Shown here: positions 22,407 through 33,600 of the stretch, one piece after another | How positions within the stretch are numbered: the stretch's first letter is position 1 | How the letters are laid out: each line of letters begins with the position of its first letter | Assembly: GCA_011037195.1 (NCBI GenBank) | Contig: JAAEAF010003133.1 | Location: 1-64,000 of the forward strand | Reading direction: 5' to 3' | Source of the DNA: Triatoma infestans | Lineage: Eukaryota; Arthropoda; Insecta; Hemiptera; Reduviidae | DNA length: 64,000 nt | Program-made: the position numbers and the translations under genes | Notes under the pieces: model-generated | Told to the model about the DNA's origin: nothing | Databases searched by the model: none | Seen by the model: only the letters and a program-made list of their open reading frames with translations

Positions 22407-24403
22407 ATGTCAGAGCTAGTAGTTAAGAAAGCAAAATCACGTGAAACGGGCTCAAGCCCATACCATCCCGAATGGTTTGATAATTTTGGAGTTATATGGG
22501 TAAAGAACAAAACTCTCTGCATACTGTGCCGTGAAAATGTCACAACTCGAAGCTACAACGTAAAGCGACATTTCTAAACACTACACAAAAATTTTGTTCC
22601 TTTAACATCGGAAGAAAAGGAAGAATATTTTTCTCAAAAACTGAAAGAATACAATTCGCAAATCCATAACTTTAAATCATTTATTTTTCCAAAAAATAAT
22701 ATTACTGCTGCTAGCTTTAAAGTAGCACACTGTATCGCACTCAATGGAAAACTTCTTTCGGAAGGCGAGTTTTTAAAATATACGTTTTTGGAATTTGGAG
22801 ACATATTATTTGCTTATTTCAAAGAAAAAGACCTGATAGGGAAGGGATTAGCTCAGTGGTAGCGCGCTGGACTAGCAACGCGGAGATCACGGGTTCGAAT
22901 CCAGCCGTGCTACTCTTAGATGTTCTCTTCCTAGGAGCCCCTACAGCTCACTGTCCGGTGATGGACAGTGTTGTCTGTAACGGGAGAACACTGTCCGGAG
23001 GCCGGCAGTGCACTGGAAGGCTCCGGGCGCAAATGACCTCAGATGTTGAGACGCCTTAAATTAAAAAAAAAAAAAAAAAAGACCTGATAATGAAAGGCAT
23101 AAATGAAGTACCAGTTAGTAGTAACACAATAAAATTTAGAATATTGGCATTAGAAAAAAATATCGCTCTTCAAATAAATAATGATTTAAAATGTGCCGAA
23201 ATGTTTTCAGTTGCATTAGATGAGAACACGGACATTAATGTTCATGCACAATTAGCAGTATTTGCCAGATATAAATCTAAAAATATAATGAGAGAAGAAT
23301 TGGTAAAATTAGTTACTTTACGCGGAAAAACTACAGGTCAAGATATTTTTAATGAATTGAGAGAAACTTTTACAAAACTGAACATTGATTTGAAAAAACT
23401 TTTCTCAGCAACAAGTGACGGCGCCCCTAGTATGGTAATAAAAAAGGGAGGGTTCATACAACAACTTAAATATACTGGGCATTGTCTTATTCATCAAGAG
23501 GTGCTTTGTGCAAAACAAGGGTTAAAAACAATTTCAGTTACAGTATTGCCAGTCGTCACAGAAATTGTCAATTACATACATGCAAGGGCTTTAAATAAGT
23601 GAGAATTCGCTCAATTATTAGACGAAATTGAGTCTCAATAGTCTGGGGTCTTAATGTATAATAATGTGCGTTGGTTAAGTCGCGGTGAGGTTTTAGAAAG
23701 ATTCGTTGATTTATTAGAAGAAATAAAATTGTTTTTTAATGAAAAAAGTAATATTTATGATGAATTATCAAATATAGATTGGTTACACGACTTAATTCTT
23801 TTATGTGATATCACACAGCATTTCAGTAGCTTGAACACGAAACTTCAGGCCAAGTTGTATTAACCAAGTTTGAGAACATTAAAGCATTTATAACAAAGCT
23901 TGATATATAATAAAAATGATTTGGAAACGAAAGTAATGAAATATTTTCCGCACGTAAAATCTCATTTTGAAAATTCTCAAATTTTTGAAAATGGCATCAA
24001 TTCTCAAGATACTGTATTAAGAAAATATAATTTAATTTTAGGAGAACTAAACAATGTTTTCTGGATAGACATTGATCAGTTTAGACATTTGGAAAATACT
24101 ATCGAATTTACTATCGAAAATACAATCGAATTTTCTAAGTTAGAATTAAATACTCTGACATGGCTAAATATTGATAATTTAGAAATGGAATTAGCAGAAT
24201 TTCAAAACAGCTTTATGTGGATAAACAAATTTGACAATTTAATTACAGAGTTACAGAAGCAAAACTGTGAATATAATTCTGACAAAAGTAAAATAATAGA
24301 ACAGAGAATTGAGAATATTATTCTAAAGGAATGGAGAATTCTAAATTCTATATTTACTGCTTTTTTCATTATAAACCTAAAGTATGTTTATCGAAATAAA
24401 ATT
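22407..24403 (+). pseudogene. hAT transposase (ZBED/GTF2IRD2-like), split by SINE
   Basis: Starts at ATG 22407 (MSELVVKKAKSRETGSS). A BED-like zinc finger has Cys38 and Cys41 (CILC) and His55, then a stop at 22575 where the family reads on to the second His. The frame continues as the hAT core: FSVALDENTDI and FSATSDGAPSM (RNase H-fold catalytic region), CLIHQEVLCAKQGL, then NNVRWLSRGEVLERF and LCDITQHFSSLNTKLQ from the C-terminal dimerisation side. Further stops lie at 23600, 23639, 23861 and near 23890. The SINE A sits between codons of the motif KEKDLI; reading resumes in frame after it, so the interruption came after the gene was intact. A transposase would have excised and reinserted the element; this copy cannot. 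Family call is from the motif pattern shared with GTF2IRD2/FAM200-type hAT-derived proteins. Confidence 0.88.
22825..23089 (+). mobile_element. SINE A (tRNA-Ala-derived) with 14-bp target duplication
   Basis: Body 22839 to about 23075. Head GGGATTAGCTCAGTGGTAGC (A box) and GGGTTCGAATCC (B box) fold as a tRNA whose anticodon loop reads CTAGCAA, giving AGC (Ala). The body then carries CTCACTGTCCGGTGATGGAC and ends in an A tail of about 18. AAAAAGACCTGATA flanks both sides (22825-22838 and 23076-23089). The A tail plus variable-length duplication fits retroposition by LINE machinery. Confidence 0.93.
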
Positions 24404-24564
24404 TAAATACCAAGTATGCAACCTTATTTTTTTGTCACATATGTCCGACCTACTTTCAAATTTAAATATAAAATTAGTATAATTTTGACCCACAGTCGAA
24501 TCTTAAAGAAAATTATATAATATTGACCCACACGGAAAAATGATTCGCCATCACTTAACTAGGG

Positions 24565-25440
24565 AGTCGTATAACGTTCTCCTCCGACAACTATAGTCAA
24601 TTGCCAACCTCGTCAATAAAAAAAACTTGACTATTTTCCTGGGAATACCCCCCACCCTAGGGTACCAAACCATGTGCATAAAAATAAATTTATTAATATT
24701 AATAATATTATAATAATAAAATTGGAACGGGAAAGTGCAATGAATATCCGATAGATAGAGTGGGTTGTAGCGAACAGATATCTAATAACAACAGCTGATT
24801 ATATATTCAAATAAATTTCCATTTACAACATGCCTCCTTAATCTTTACATAAGTTATTGTACACCTGCAATGACATGTAGTTCTTATAGCTACAAAACAA
24901 AAAAAAAGATAAAATATTCATTTGCTTTCTTAAAGTAAATAATTCATTTTTAAACTTGGTATATTTAAAAATAAAAATATCATATATTATTCTTTCAATT
25001 TTATAATATATTTGTAAATCAGTAAACATTTTTAAACAAATATTATTTTTTTTATGTTGGCAGCCTGTATTACAAGTAAATTCACCCCCTTAATTATAAA
25101 GATTGGGGCTTCCGTTCTCAGTTTATTGCCTTGATTTTATTATTAGTTTTAATATATAATAAAGTTAATTGGACTGTCTGGATGTCGACTTTAATTTATA
25201 ATTAGCCAAGTTGATAACTATATTAATTTTTTAATGTCACGTAATAAAAGTCAGCTGTGTATGTATGCAACGCTCAACCAATTTTTTTTTATAATTATTA
25301 AATTCCGAGGGGTTTTCCATTGCGAAAAAATCTTTCTAATGATTTGTGCTCCAAAAAATATAGTTCAAAATCTTTATTTGTGCTAAAAAAAAAATAATAA
25401 TAAACAAAAATGATATTACGCACGACCACGCTAATATCCC
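24565..25440. other. AT-rich unique stretch
   Basis: No known repeat or gene. Several minus ORFs of about 60 codons are low-complexity. Confidence 0.4.
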
Positions 25441-25442
25441 TC

Positions 25443-25544
25443 GGCAACTTAATTGTGAAACCTGTTAAATCACGTCACACCTACTAGAAAGCTCAGGCAA
25501 TGGGCGGAGCTTAAAAGCCGTTTAGGTGTCACAACTAAGTTGCC
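25443..25544. repeat. short palindromic element
   Basis: Arms 25443-25463 (GGCAACTTAATTGTGAAACCT) reverse-complement 25524-25544 at 19 of 21 bases, enclosing about 60 bp that includes GGGCGGAGCTTAAAAG. Looks like a tiny foldback or MITE. Confidence 0.6.
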
Positions 25545-25849
25545 AATTTTTATATATCATAAAGACGGTGGTACGTATTCTACAAATTACATTTATAAAC
25601 GACCAAGACCAACAATTTGACCAATAAAAATTTCCCCCAACAAACTGAACGCGTACAAATCATCAACAGTCCATCGTGACAACATATCTTGTGACTATTC
25701 TCAGACAAAGAAGAGGCACTGTCTTGGAACCTCAAAGCAGTTTTAAGGACTTTAGCTGGATATTGGAAATCTGACAGTTTTTTTTTGAGAGAGTTTATGC
25801 ACTGCGACCATCCATCCACAGCGCCCATCTACAGCGCCCCCTCCAAGTT

Positions 25850-26340
25850 GAGCTCCCTAAGGGAATTCCAGAATCTTCGAGGGATCTAGGGTGGGTATTT
25901 TCCCCTACCTCAGCTGGTAACAACCTGGGCTGTTAAATATCTTGGATGACGGCATTGCAGTCGGTGAGATAAAGCGGAGTTTCCTCTATCTCCCCACAGA
26001 ATCTGCAAGTGTCATCATCTTCTAGGCTCAGCTTCCTCAGGTGTCCCGTGAGAATACGGATCTTGTTTTTACTCAGACTGATGCAGGCCTTCGACCTTTC
26101 CTGGTTATATCCTCCCAAAAAGACCTTGGCCTGCCTCAGTCCCAGGACGTGCTCTTTACGCCACCTCCTCTTTCTTGATTTCTTTCAAAAGTAACTGGTT
26201 GCTGACTCCGAAAAAGGGCTCAGGTCCCAAAAGCAGGAGATGCAGCGCCTTATTTTGTCAGGGTGTCCGCCTTCCACGCCGACATGTCCCGGCACCCTAA
26301 TGTAGTAACTTTATTTCTTCTGCCTAAGCTTACCTAGGCT
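25850..26340 (-). pseudogene. LINE ORF2 3' remnant, minus
   Basis: On the minus strand, from 26320 downward, RVPGHVGVEGGHPDKIRR matches the RNase H signature. After frame changes comes ILTGHLRKLSLED followed by DTCRFCGEIEETPLYLTDCN, the C-x2-C...H/L...C finger that ends R1, I and Loa-type ORF2 proteins. It is 5'-truncated and frameshifted. Confidence 0.78.
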
Positions 26341-26569
26341 TTCCCAAACCGTTTTAGAACTGATAACACCAGAGCTCAGTGCCTTAATGCAGCCTGACTG
26401 TCAGATTCCGATATCCCCTATCGAGGCTGAAACTGAACGCACCTTCCATAGCATAAATTTCTGCCTGGAAGATGCTGGGAAAAATACCCATGGGTTTCGA
26501 GTGTTTGGTTCTAGGCCCACTATAATACTTAGTGGCATGCTTGCTAATACTCGACAGTATTGCAGTATA

Positions 26570-26790
26570 TTGCAGTTAGTTTAAACTTAAATTTGTACAA
26601 GCATTATTGGTTTTGATATAGAGCGCTTCACATAAGTGCCAGCCAGTGTACAATTAATATCCCCACTACCATTTTCATGGCCAGCCTAACTAAATATTGT
26701 AAAGTTGCAATTTTAAAGGAAATTTCCTGATTAAATTGTATTAATTAGAGTAAGAGAAAGTCGTGTGAGTGTTTCACACCAGATTTAATT
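26570..26790 (+). repeat. R2 3' end, plus
   Basis: TATAGAGCGCTTCACATAAG, a diverged CACTACCATTTTCATGGCCAG block shared with 44850-44920, then GAGTAAGAGAAAGTCGTG and CACACCAGATTT. Confidence 0.75.
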
Positions 26791-27589
26791 TTATTTTTTT
26801 GAATAGTTTTCACACTGTCAAAATCTTAATTGTATTCCTCTCAGTTTTACATTTGTCTGAGTTTCTTTACAGCTAAAAATTAATGAGCAAAAGTTATCGA
26901 AGCAACAAAAGCAACTAATCCCCCCACCCCTCTAATTGTCATCATGTTGTCTGGCTACTTTCTTAATTTTGTCATAAGCAAAAAAATAAATAAATAAATT
27001 TAAAAAATCACTGGACAAGGCATTATTTGCGGGACACTAGAAAGGATAAATGGGTTTTTATTTTTATTGCGTAATTATACTAAAATATTGTATTTGTATT
27101 TGTATGTGTGTGTGCAACTGTAACAACAATAATCTGTATAATAATAATTCATGTTGCAATATAAATACACGAGAGGGGGAGTGAATGAGTGATTCTTTGG
27201 TATTATAAAGAAAAACTGGATTGTGTATTATACAGCGAACCAAAATGGAACATGTATACATGTATATATAAACTTTTATTTTAAAATTATCATACCGCCA
27301 TTCTTTCCTCTGTTACATATATGCAGACGTACATAGACAGATATGTATGATTAAATTACTTAGCTAGAGGGTAAGTTCGGCAGACCTGATCTAGTTCTCT
27401 AGTTTTTATCAATTTATTTTTCTCTAACCACACTAGATGCCCCTAGAACTATAATTAAATTATTATCAAAGTTGCACGTTGCAAATTTAATCTAAAAACT
27501 ATTATTTGGTTTAATAGTTATTTATTACATCATGCAATAGTTTATTTTTTCCTTCGTTTCTTTTTTTATTGATTTTTTTTTTCTATTTT
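26791..27589. other. AT-rich unique stretch
   Basis: Nothing recognised apart from short A/T and TAAA runs. Confidence 0.4.
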
Positions 27590-28147
27590 TCACTTTCTTT
27601 TATTTCTAGTAAGAGGAAGTATTACGATTTGGATCAAATTTTTAAATTGCGTTTCCACCGGAAGTGCCTGTTTTGAAAGATCCCCCGGAGTTCGAAAATG
27701 AAACTGTATTTAACGAATGGTCTGTCTGCATACGAACGAAATACATCAAAATAAAAAAAACAATTGCACGTAGCTAAAATTATATTTGTTCCGTTTAGTC
27801 CATAAATTTGAAGAATACCGGGTTAACGGAAGTACGACGTCACAGAATTGGTTTTAGAGATTTTTTTGCGGCGGAAGGGGGAATTTTCTTGAAAACGGCT
27901 TACAATGACTTTTTTTAAACTTGGAATGTTCACACTACAGTTAAAAATCATTTTATATTGTAACATTTTTTTTTTCTAATTTTAGGTGGTCCTTTGAGAC
28001 CTGTCAATTAGGTTAAAAATTTAAACGGCTGCTAAAGTTTTGTTGGTTGGGATAGAGCGCGCTGCCACACACACAGTCACAGTCAGATCATCATGTATAA
28101 TCCTTACCACCACTAAAACTAAACTTTGTAAATATTGCAATTTTAAA
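27590..28147 (+). repeat. R2 repeat, plus, interrupted by LTR-1
   Basis: CTTTCTTTTATTTCTAGTAAG, GGAAGTATTACGATTTGG, CCACCGGAAGTGCCTG, GTTAACGGAAGTACGACGTC and GATAGAGCGCGCTGCCACAC follow the R2 order. Some R2-like text may continue after 28490 (CAAAATCCGTCAACCG). Confidence 0.7.
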
Positions 28148-28489
28148 TTTAATAGGATCCGAAGAGAGGAATTAAAAGAAGAGAGAGAGAGACACCAAAT
28201 TGAGAGTCTTACTCGCTACTTAGGCCAGAGTAGAGTGGGAGACTCTGATCTTGCACTAGCAGTGCAAGGGACAGTTCTTAGAGCAGTTTATATAGCATTT
28301 ACAACGCGTCAACAACCAACTACTTCCCTTCTCTTTACTCAGCCTAAATCTCTCGCAACTTGATTTCTATTCATGTGTAAAGTCCTGGTAGTTTTGTGTC
28401 TCTTGTAATTATACAGTGTTCAGCATTCATTCTAGCTTAGTTCTCAAAGCCCTTTCCTTACTTATTTCTCTTCTTCTAAAACCTATTGA
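28148..28489 (+). mobile_element. solo LTR (LTR-1 family)
   Basis: About 342 bp. Begins near TTTAATAGGATCCGAAGAG (TG start mutated) and ends near CCTATTGA. Has ACTTAGGCCAGAGTAGAGTG, ACTCAGCC, TGTAAAGTCCTGGTAG and TACAGTGTTCAGCATTC. No clear target duplication because the ends are decayed. Confidence 0.7.
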
Positions 28490-28679
28490 ATATAGAAAAT
28501 TTTTTGTCCCATTTACAATGCTATTGGGCAAAATCCGTCAACCGAAAATGGCAGAAGATTTATCAAAGCATTGCATAATGTTTTTTTCATTGTAGTTAAA
28601 AATCAGATAGCTGGCTAAATCCTAAGAAGCAATAAGTGAAAAATGGACACTTAAATGCTGCTCCCGGCAGCAATTAAGA

Positions 28680-29610
28680 AGGCATGAAAATGTTTGCCTT
28701 GAGTAACTCCGAGATAATGTCGTGCGAAGTGCATAAATTTGTATGGGTCTCTAGTCACAAAAAGGAATGAAATGCATGTGGTTAGAAAAGCTAGAACAGT
28801 GGCAGAGAATAAGTAAGTGCGTGGTCGTATTACAGAAAATCCTACGATTTAAAAATCTTTCTAGAAAAGCGAAGCTTCTTATATATAATATCACTTGGAG
28901 CTGCAAACTTTGTATGGAGAAGCAGGATATCACTTCACATTTAAAAAAAAAAGGGAGAGGGCTAAGTTGGTAAGGGTATGTGAAGAGGATGCAGGAGTTC
29001 CGAATCCCAAAATATCATTTTTATACAAAGCCGGAATATGCAGCAGCGCCCGCTTTAGGGCGGGCAACCCGGACATTGGTCCGGCGCGCCATTTTGGCTG
29101 AAAGTGTGAGAAAATAGTAATATGTTAAATACTCAATTAATAGAAAATTTCACTATTCGTTCGCTAAAAATGAACAGTATGTAGCATATTTATGTCTAAA
29201 AGCTAAAAATATTTACACAGTTATTGAAAAATTAAGCAGAATCTGTAAAGGATGATGCTTGAACTTGTTTGAACATGCATATACTTCTCTGAACAGAATA
29301 GCATTAGCACGCGTGCAGACGCTGCTTCAGCTTGTGTTTGAACATGCATAGCCTTGTTTAAAAAATATATATATTCTTAAGGGGCGGCAATTTGTCTTTT
29401 TATCCGGGGCGACCATAACCGCTAGAGTAGGCGCTGGTGTCAGAAGAAGAGGAAGACCAAGGCTCAGATGGCTTTATGTCGTGTGGAGGAGGACTTGAGG
29501 AAAATCAGTGTTGAGAACAGGTTGAGAAACAGGCTTTTGATAGAACTGCTTGGAAAAGCGTAATCAAAGAGACTCTGGTCCTTTTCAGACTGTAGTGCCG
29601 AGGAGGAAGG
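28680..29610 (+). pseudogene. LINE C-terminal remnant split by small hAT-like element
   Basis: Left part 28680-29043 reads LQKILRFKNLSRKAKLLIY (the usual LRSKNLSRKAKLLIYKT segment) and, after a frame change, VKRMQEFRIPK-HFYTKPE. Right part 29437-29610 resumes with RRRGRPRLRWLYVV and the GCCGAGGAGGAAGGA tail. GRPRxRWxDxVExDLR is the shared ending of a widespread animal LINE ORF. Joined across the insert the order is correct, so this was one element before the split. Stops and frameshifts mark it as dead. Confidence 0.75.
29044..29436. mobile_element. small hAT-like MITE inside LINE
   Basis: Ends CAGCGCCCGCTTTAG and CTAGAGTAGGCGCTG are inverted at 12 of 15 bases. Subterminal GC-rich hairpins lie at 29047-29066 (GCCCGCTTTAGGGCGGGC) and 29070-29085 (CCGGACATTGGTCCGG). 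No transposase. The expected 8-bp duplication is not visible, probably decayed. Confidence 0.6.
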
Positions 29611-30335
29611 AAGGAATATATTGATAAGTGCTGGCTACTAAACTGGTAGGAATTAAGGGTTACTAAACATCGCAAGTAATTATCGCATTAAGAGAACCTA
29701 TGCGAATGATTTATTATTCGTAGTTTTTTCATATCCGTTCGAAAGTTTAACTTTTTATAACTAACAAAAGTTAATTATTTACCAAACAGGTAATATAAAT
29801 TAAAAATAATTATTTATTAGGTAGGTGCAAAAGACAGGAATGACTGTTGTATCTTAAAGCGTTGGATAAACTATGCTCAAAGGATTAAACAAGTGTGTGG
29901 GGGGGAGGTAAACAAATGGTAATGAGCACCTTTCATCTATACCACAGATTTATTTATTCAACTTTAATTATTACTCTCACCTGCTATAACTCACCTTTAT
30001 TTATTACTCACCGTATATTTATTTTATTTTTATAAAACGTTGACCATTTCTAAAAAAAAAAATATTTCGCAAGATTTGTGCATTATTTATAAATTGATTA
30101 TTTAATCAATTTATATGATTCAATTGCGTAATTGTGATGAGTAAAAATTGCTGTCTATACAAAACAGTATTTTGTAAAGGGGGGGGTCTCTTCTTTAAAG
30201 ATTCTTCGACACTATAAGTTTTACTTTCTTTTATTTAGGCGGTATAGAAATAGGCGGAAATAGAAATAGTGTCGGTGGTTTGTTTAGTGAACGATTCAAA
30301 AACAAATACTACCAGGAAATTGACAAGCTATGCTA
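29611..30335. other. AT-rich unique stretch
   Basis: Nothing recognised; a short G run lies at about 30180-30186. Confidence 0.4.
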
Positions 30336-30339
30336 TGAT

Positions 30340-30500
30340 AGCTTTTAGGCTTTCGCCGGACATTCTCATGTTAAAAAACTAAGTTTTTGGGTAGAGATCG
30401 CATTAGTGGTTTTCTATAAGCCCAAGTTACTACCATATTGCAATGAGCTTCATCAGAAATTTTGTCGCCTTGAAATGCTAATTGGAGGAGCAATGACAAG
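30340..30500 (-). repeat. hammerhead-like repeat family C, copy 1
   Basis: On the minus strand 30456 to 30423 reads CTGATGA, A, GCTCATTGCAATATGG, then TAGTAACTTGGG. The core is intact but the GAAAC block is mutated to GTAAC. The copy at 33396-33433 keeps GAAACGTC but has lost the core. Confidence 0.55.
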
Positions 30501-30639
30501 AACTATGGTAGAATAGGGGCGGAGTCTTCTTCCATCACCATCTTGGCTGTAGGAAATGGGCGGGGCTTAATTTTTCCTTCCACGCCTACGGTTGTCTATA
30601 GTGTTGACGAGGTATACGTAAGTCTTGCATTTCACTGCT

Positions 30640-30990
30640 CTTCTGTCAAAGTTGTAGCCTGGTTTTGCTCTGGGAAACTATAATCGTTTTTCCTAAAACG
30701 GTTCCCAAGATTTTCTTTAAATTTGACAATACTCAGCTTTATCAGTAGTATGTGTAAAAAATAATTTCGGGAAAATTCATTTTTGGGGAATTTGGAAATT
30801 TTGATAGTCCTATCACTTTGTTTGAAACAATCATTCTGAGTAAATATTTTGTGGAGATCTAGAAGTAATGGACTATTTATTATAGTTTAAGCTCTGCTAT
30901 GCAATATAATATTTAAGCCACGCTCAAGATGTAGTAATGATTCCCAATTTAAAGGAAATTTGTCAATAATAATTTTGTCAACAACCATTT
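30640..30990 (+). repeat. R2 fragment, plus
   Basis: CCTAAAACGGTTCCCAAGATT, TTCGGGAAAATTCATTTTTGG, and related text before the next R copy. Confidence 0.55.
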
Positions 30991-31095
30991 TATTTTTACT
31001 ATATCGTAATCGTGTCAAATTTTGGATATCGAGTTTTCATCGGAAATATCCGTTTTGAGGTCCCCTGACTCCGAAAAAGTGGTTTTTAGCAAATA

Positions 31096-31144
<49 letters not shown>

Positions 31145-31709
31145 CATAGCTCCAAAACGAAAAATCTAGAAAGTTCAAACTTGATATTCCGTTTACGTAT
31201 CACCATGGGATCTGACAGCACGTTATCTGTCAAAATTCCTCAACCGGAAGTACCACTTTACTAGTTGTTTTCATTTACTTTTTTGCAATTTTCTCAAAAT
31301 GGCTCCGACGATTTTCTTCAAACTTAATATATCAACTACACATACGAAGTACTACAACTTTTATTTAAAACATTTCTCTGGAAAAATTCATTTAATGGCA
31401 CTTTTGGGGCAGGAGTTTTTTCAGGGCGGGGGGGTATGTTTTTCTCTAAAGTGCTATCGTAGTTGATTATACAATTCTACCATCAAAACAAAATTAATTA
31501 GAAATAAGTAGATGGCCAAAATAGCGAGTTTCAAGAAAATTGGTAAACCGGAAGTGCGCTTTAACTGAACAGATTTTCAGTTTACGACCAACTTCCTTTG
31601 AATTTCATTAAATGTGGTGCACTAACTATAAAATTTGTGAATTTCAATTTTGAAAACTGGAGTAAGAGAAAGTTGTGTGAGTGTGAAACACTCACCTTGA
31701 TTTTTTTTT
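30991..31709 (+). repeat. R repeat, plus, with (TG)22
   Basis: CGTAATCGTGTCAAATTTT, TCATCGGAAATATCCG, GAGGTCCCCTGACTCCG, (TG)22 at 31099-31142, ATCACCATGGGATCTGACAG, CCGGAAGTACCACTTTAC near 31243 and CCGGAAGTGCGCTTTAAC near 31549. The 3' end reads GAGTAAGAGAAAGTTGTGTG and then departs from the normal terminus (see findings). Confidence 0.85.
31099..31142. repeat. (TG)22 microsatellite
   Basis: Perfect dinucleotide run at the standard GT position of an R copy. Confidence 0.97.
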
Positions 31710-33385
31710 TTCAATTATGCTCTTCATTAACATTTGTATTGAAGCGGCATATCAAATTGAAATTAAATATACGTATATACGTTTCACTGGCTCATAAATG
31801 TATACGAAACCATATAATATATAATTATGAATGAAATCCCCCTAATTATTTACAATTTCCTCGGTTAAGGTTTATTGAAATATACTATTCATAAAATGCT
31901 GTAACATACAGATTTAATGTGGTAAGTATCTACACGAGACTTGCATATTTTATTAAATTGCTTGCTATAAATTTTGTTTATTTATAATCTTTATTGTAAA
32001 TATTAACATATAAATGTTCGACATTATTTTTTTTTTTTTGCAAAACGTTAGCGGTTTTTTTTTTCATTGTACTAATAAAAATAAAGTTGCCCCCCCCCCA
32101 AATAGCTATAAAAATAAATAATATATAAAAATACAACTGAGATATAGTAAGGACTTGTAACTGGGAGGTCTCCACTTTGAATCCCGCATATAACTACTAA
32201 ATTTATATAAATTTAAAAAATGTTAATTGTAAAGTATGTGCTTCCGCCCGCCTGTAGATGGACGTTAAGCCTGTCTGGAAAAAAATAGGCGTAAAAAATA
32301 GGTACTATACTTTTTTTTTCACTTTTACAACCGAGATATAAATAAGTAACTGTTTAAATAAGAAATACCTTTTAAAAAAGGGGAAAACTAGATAAAAACT
32401 TTGAATATAAGTTACAATTGCTCACACACATAAGATATGTTATCATAGGTTATTTTCTTAACACGTACACGAAATAATGATAATTCTCGATTCTTATTCA
32501 TTCTTTATTGGTAAATAATAATATTAATTAATCCTTGATCCTATTGATATAATATTTGAATTACATAGACGAGTGATGCTGCGATCTCTAGGTTCCCACA
32601 TCTTTTATAAAAATTAAAAAAAAAACAAATTAATGAACTTGAAAAATTAACGTAATTATATTGTGATTTATATTTATGTTTTGGTACAAATATTGATTAT
32701 GTTAAATATTACATTATTTTTCTGAAACAGTTAACACAATTATTAAAAGACTGGAGAACATGTACGAAATTTGAAATTAAAATTAATAGAATGTTTATAA
32801 ATGCAAACCTTCAGGAAAATTATAGAAGAAAAATTAGGTTACTATTTTAATTTAACAATACAATGAAAAACGTTTCACACGAAACTGAGGGAACCGTAAT
32901 ATTTTTTCGTGTTAAACAATAAAATAGCGGTTTGATTTCGTCCCGATTTCTCTGCCATTGTACACGTAAAAAAATAAGTTAAATGTATTAAATTTACAAA
33001 TAAAACTCAAAATCCTCTGATTTTTAACACAAAATTCACCGAATACGGAAACTAACTGAAATGTTTTGCCAATGGCGATGCCTTTATCTACTCAAAGATA
33101 AGCGGAAACCGCAATGGGTAGCCATTGTTTATTTTGTTCCGTCTAATAATAAAATAAGCCAAACAATCTGCGTGACCATATAGTGACTGCAGAAAACAGG
33201 TGTACGTATTTTGTTCGTCCGGGAAGTGAAATCTTTTCGTGTTAAGCGATATTTGTTTCGTGATAAAAGAAAAAATGAATAAAATTACATAGTATTTTGT
33301 CGGGATCAAAGTATGATTTCGTGTTAAACGATTTTTCATGTTAAGCGTTTTCGCAGTACATTGTTTAAAAAACACTTGAGTTTAC
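31710..33385. other. AT-rich unique stretch
   Basis: Contains T and C homopolymers near 32030-32100. No gene or known repeat seen. Confidence 0.4.
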
Positions 33386-33600
33386 TGGTTGAGAATCCGA
33401 CGTTTCTCCCATATTGCAATGAGCCTCTTAAGGTTGAAAAGCTATTGGAGCATACAATTGAGGCCACACAATGAGTGCTCCATTAGCTTTCAAGGTGTAA
33501 CGACCCTGAAGAGGGAGAAATATCGGCTTCTAGCAAACCACGACGCGGTCTCAACCTGGAAACTTCAAGTGTTTTTCATGAAAATGGCCGGGGAAAACTT
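33386..33600 (-). repeat. hammerhead-like repeat family C, copy 2
   Basis: On the minus strand 33433 to 33396 reads a decayed core (CTTAAGA), GGCTCATTGCAATATGGG, A, GAAAC, GTC, GGA. ACGT is self-complementary, giving a two-pair stem III, and GTC is the normal cleavage triplet of hammerheads. The 80-codon plus ORF here is incidental. Confidence 0.55.

Larger units (their letters stand above)
21992..24556 (+). mobile_element. hAT DNA transposon, full-length but defective
   Basis: Left end CAGTGATGGCGAACC, right end ATTCGCCATCACTT; the terminal inverted repeat is about 13 bp with one end mismatch. AACTAGGG flanks both sides (21984-21991 and 24557-24564), the 8-bp target duplication diagnostic for hAT elements. 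Inner ends repeat GACCCGCGGGTCAC and TTGACCCACACGG. Inside lies a broken transposase gene and a SINE A. Without the SINE the element is about 2.3 kb, normal for this group. Confidence 0.92.

Noticed and set aside
22844..22915. tRNA-Ala-like sequence as a real tRNA gene
   Set aside because: It is the head of SINE A: a long body, A tail and target duplication follow, and the acceptor stem does not close.
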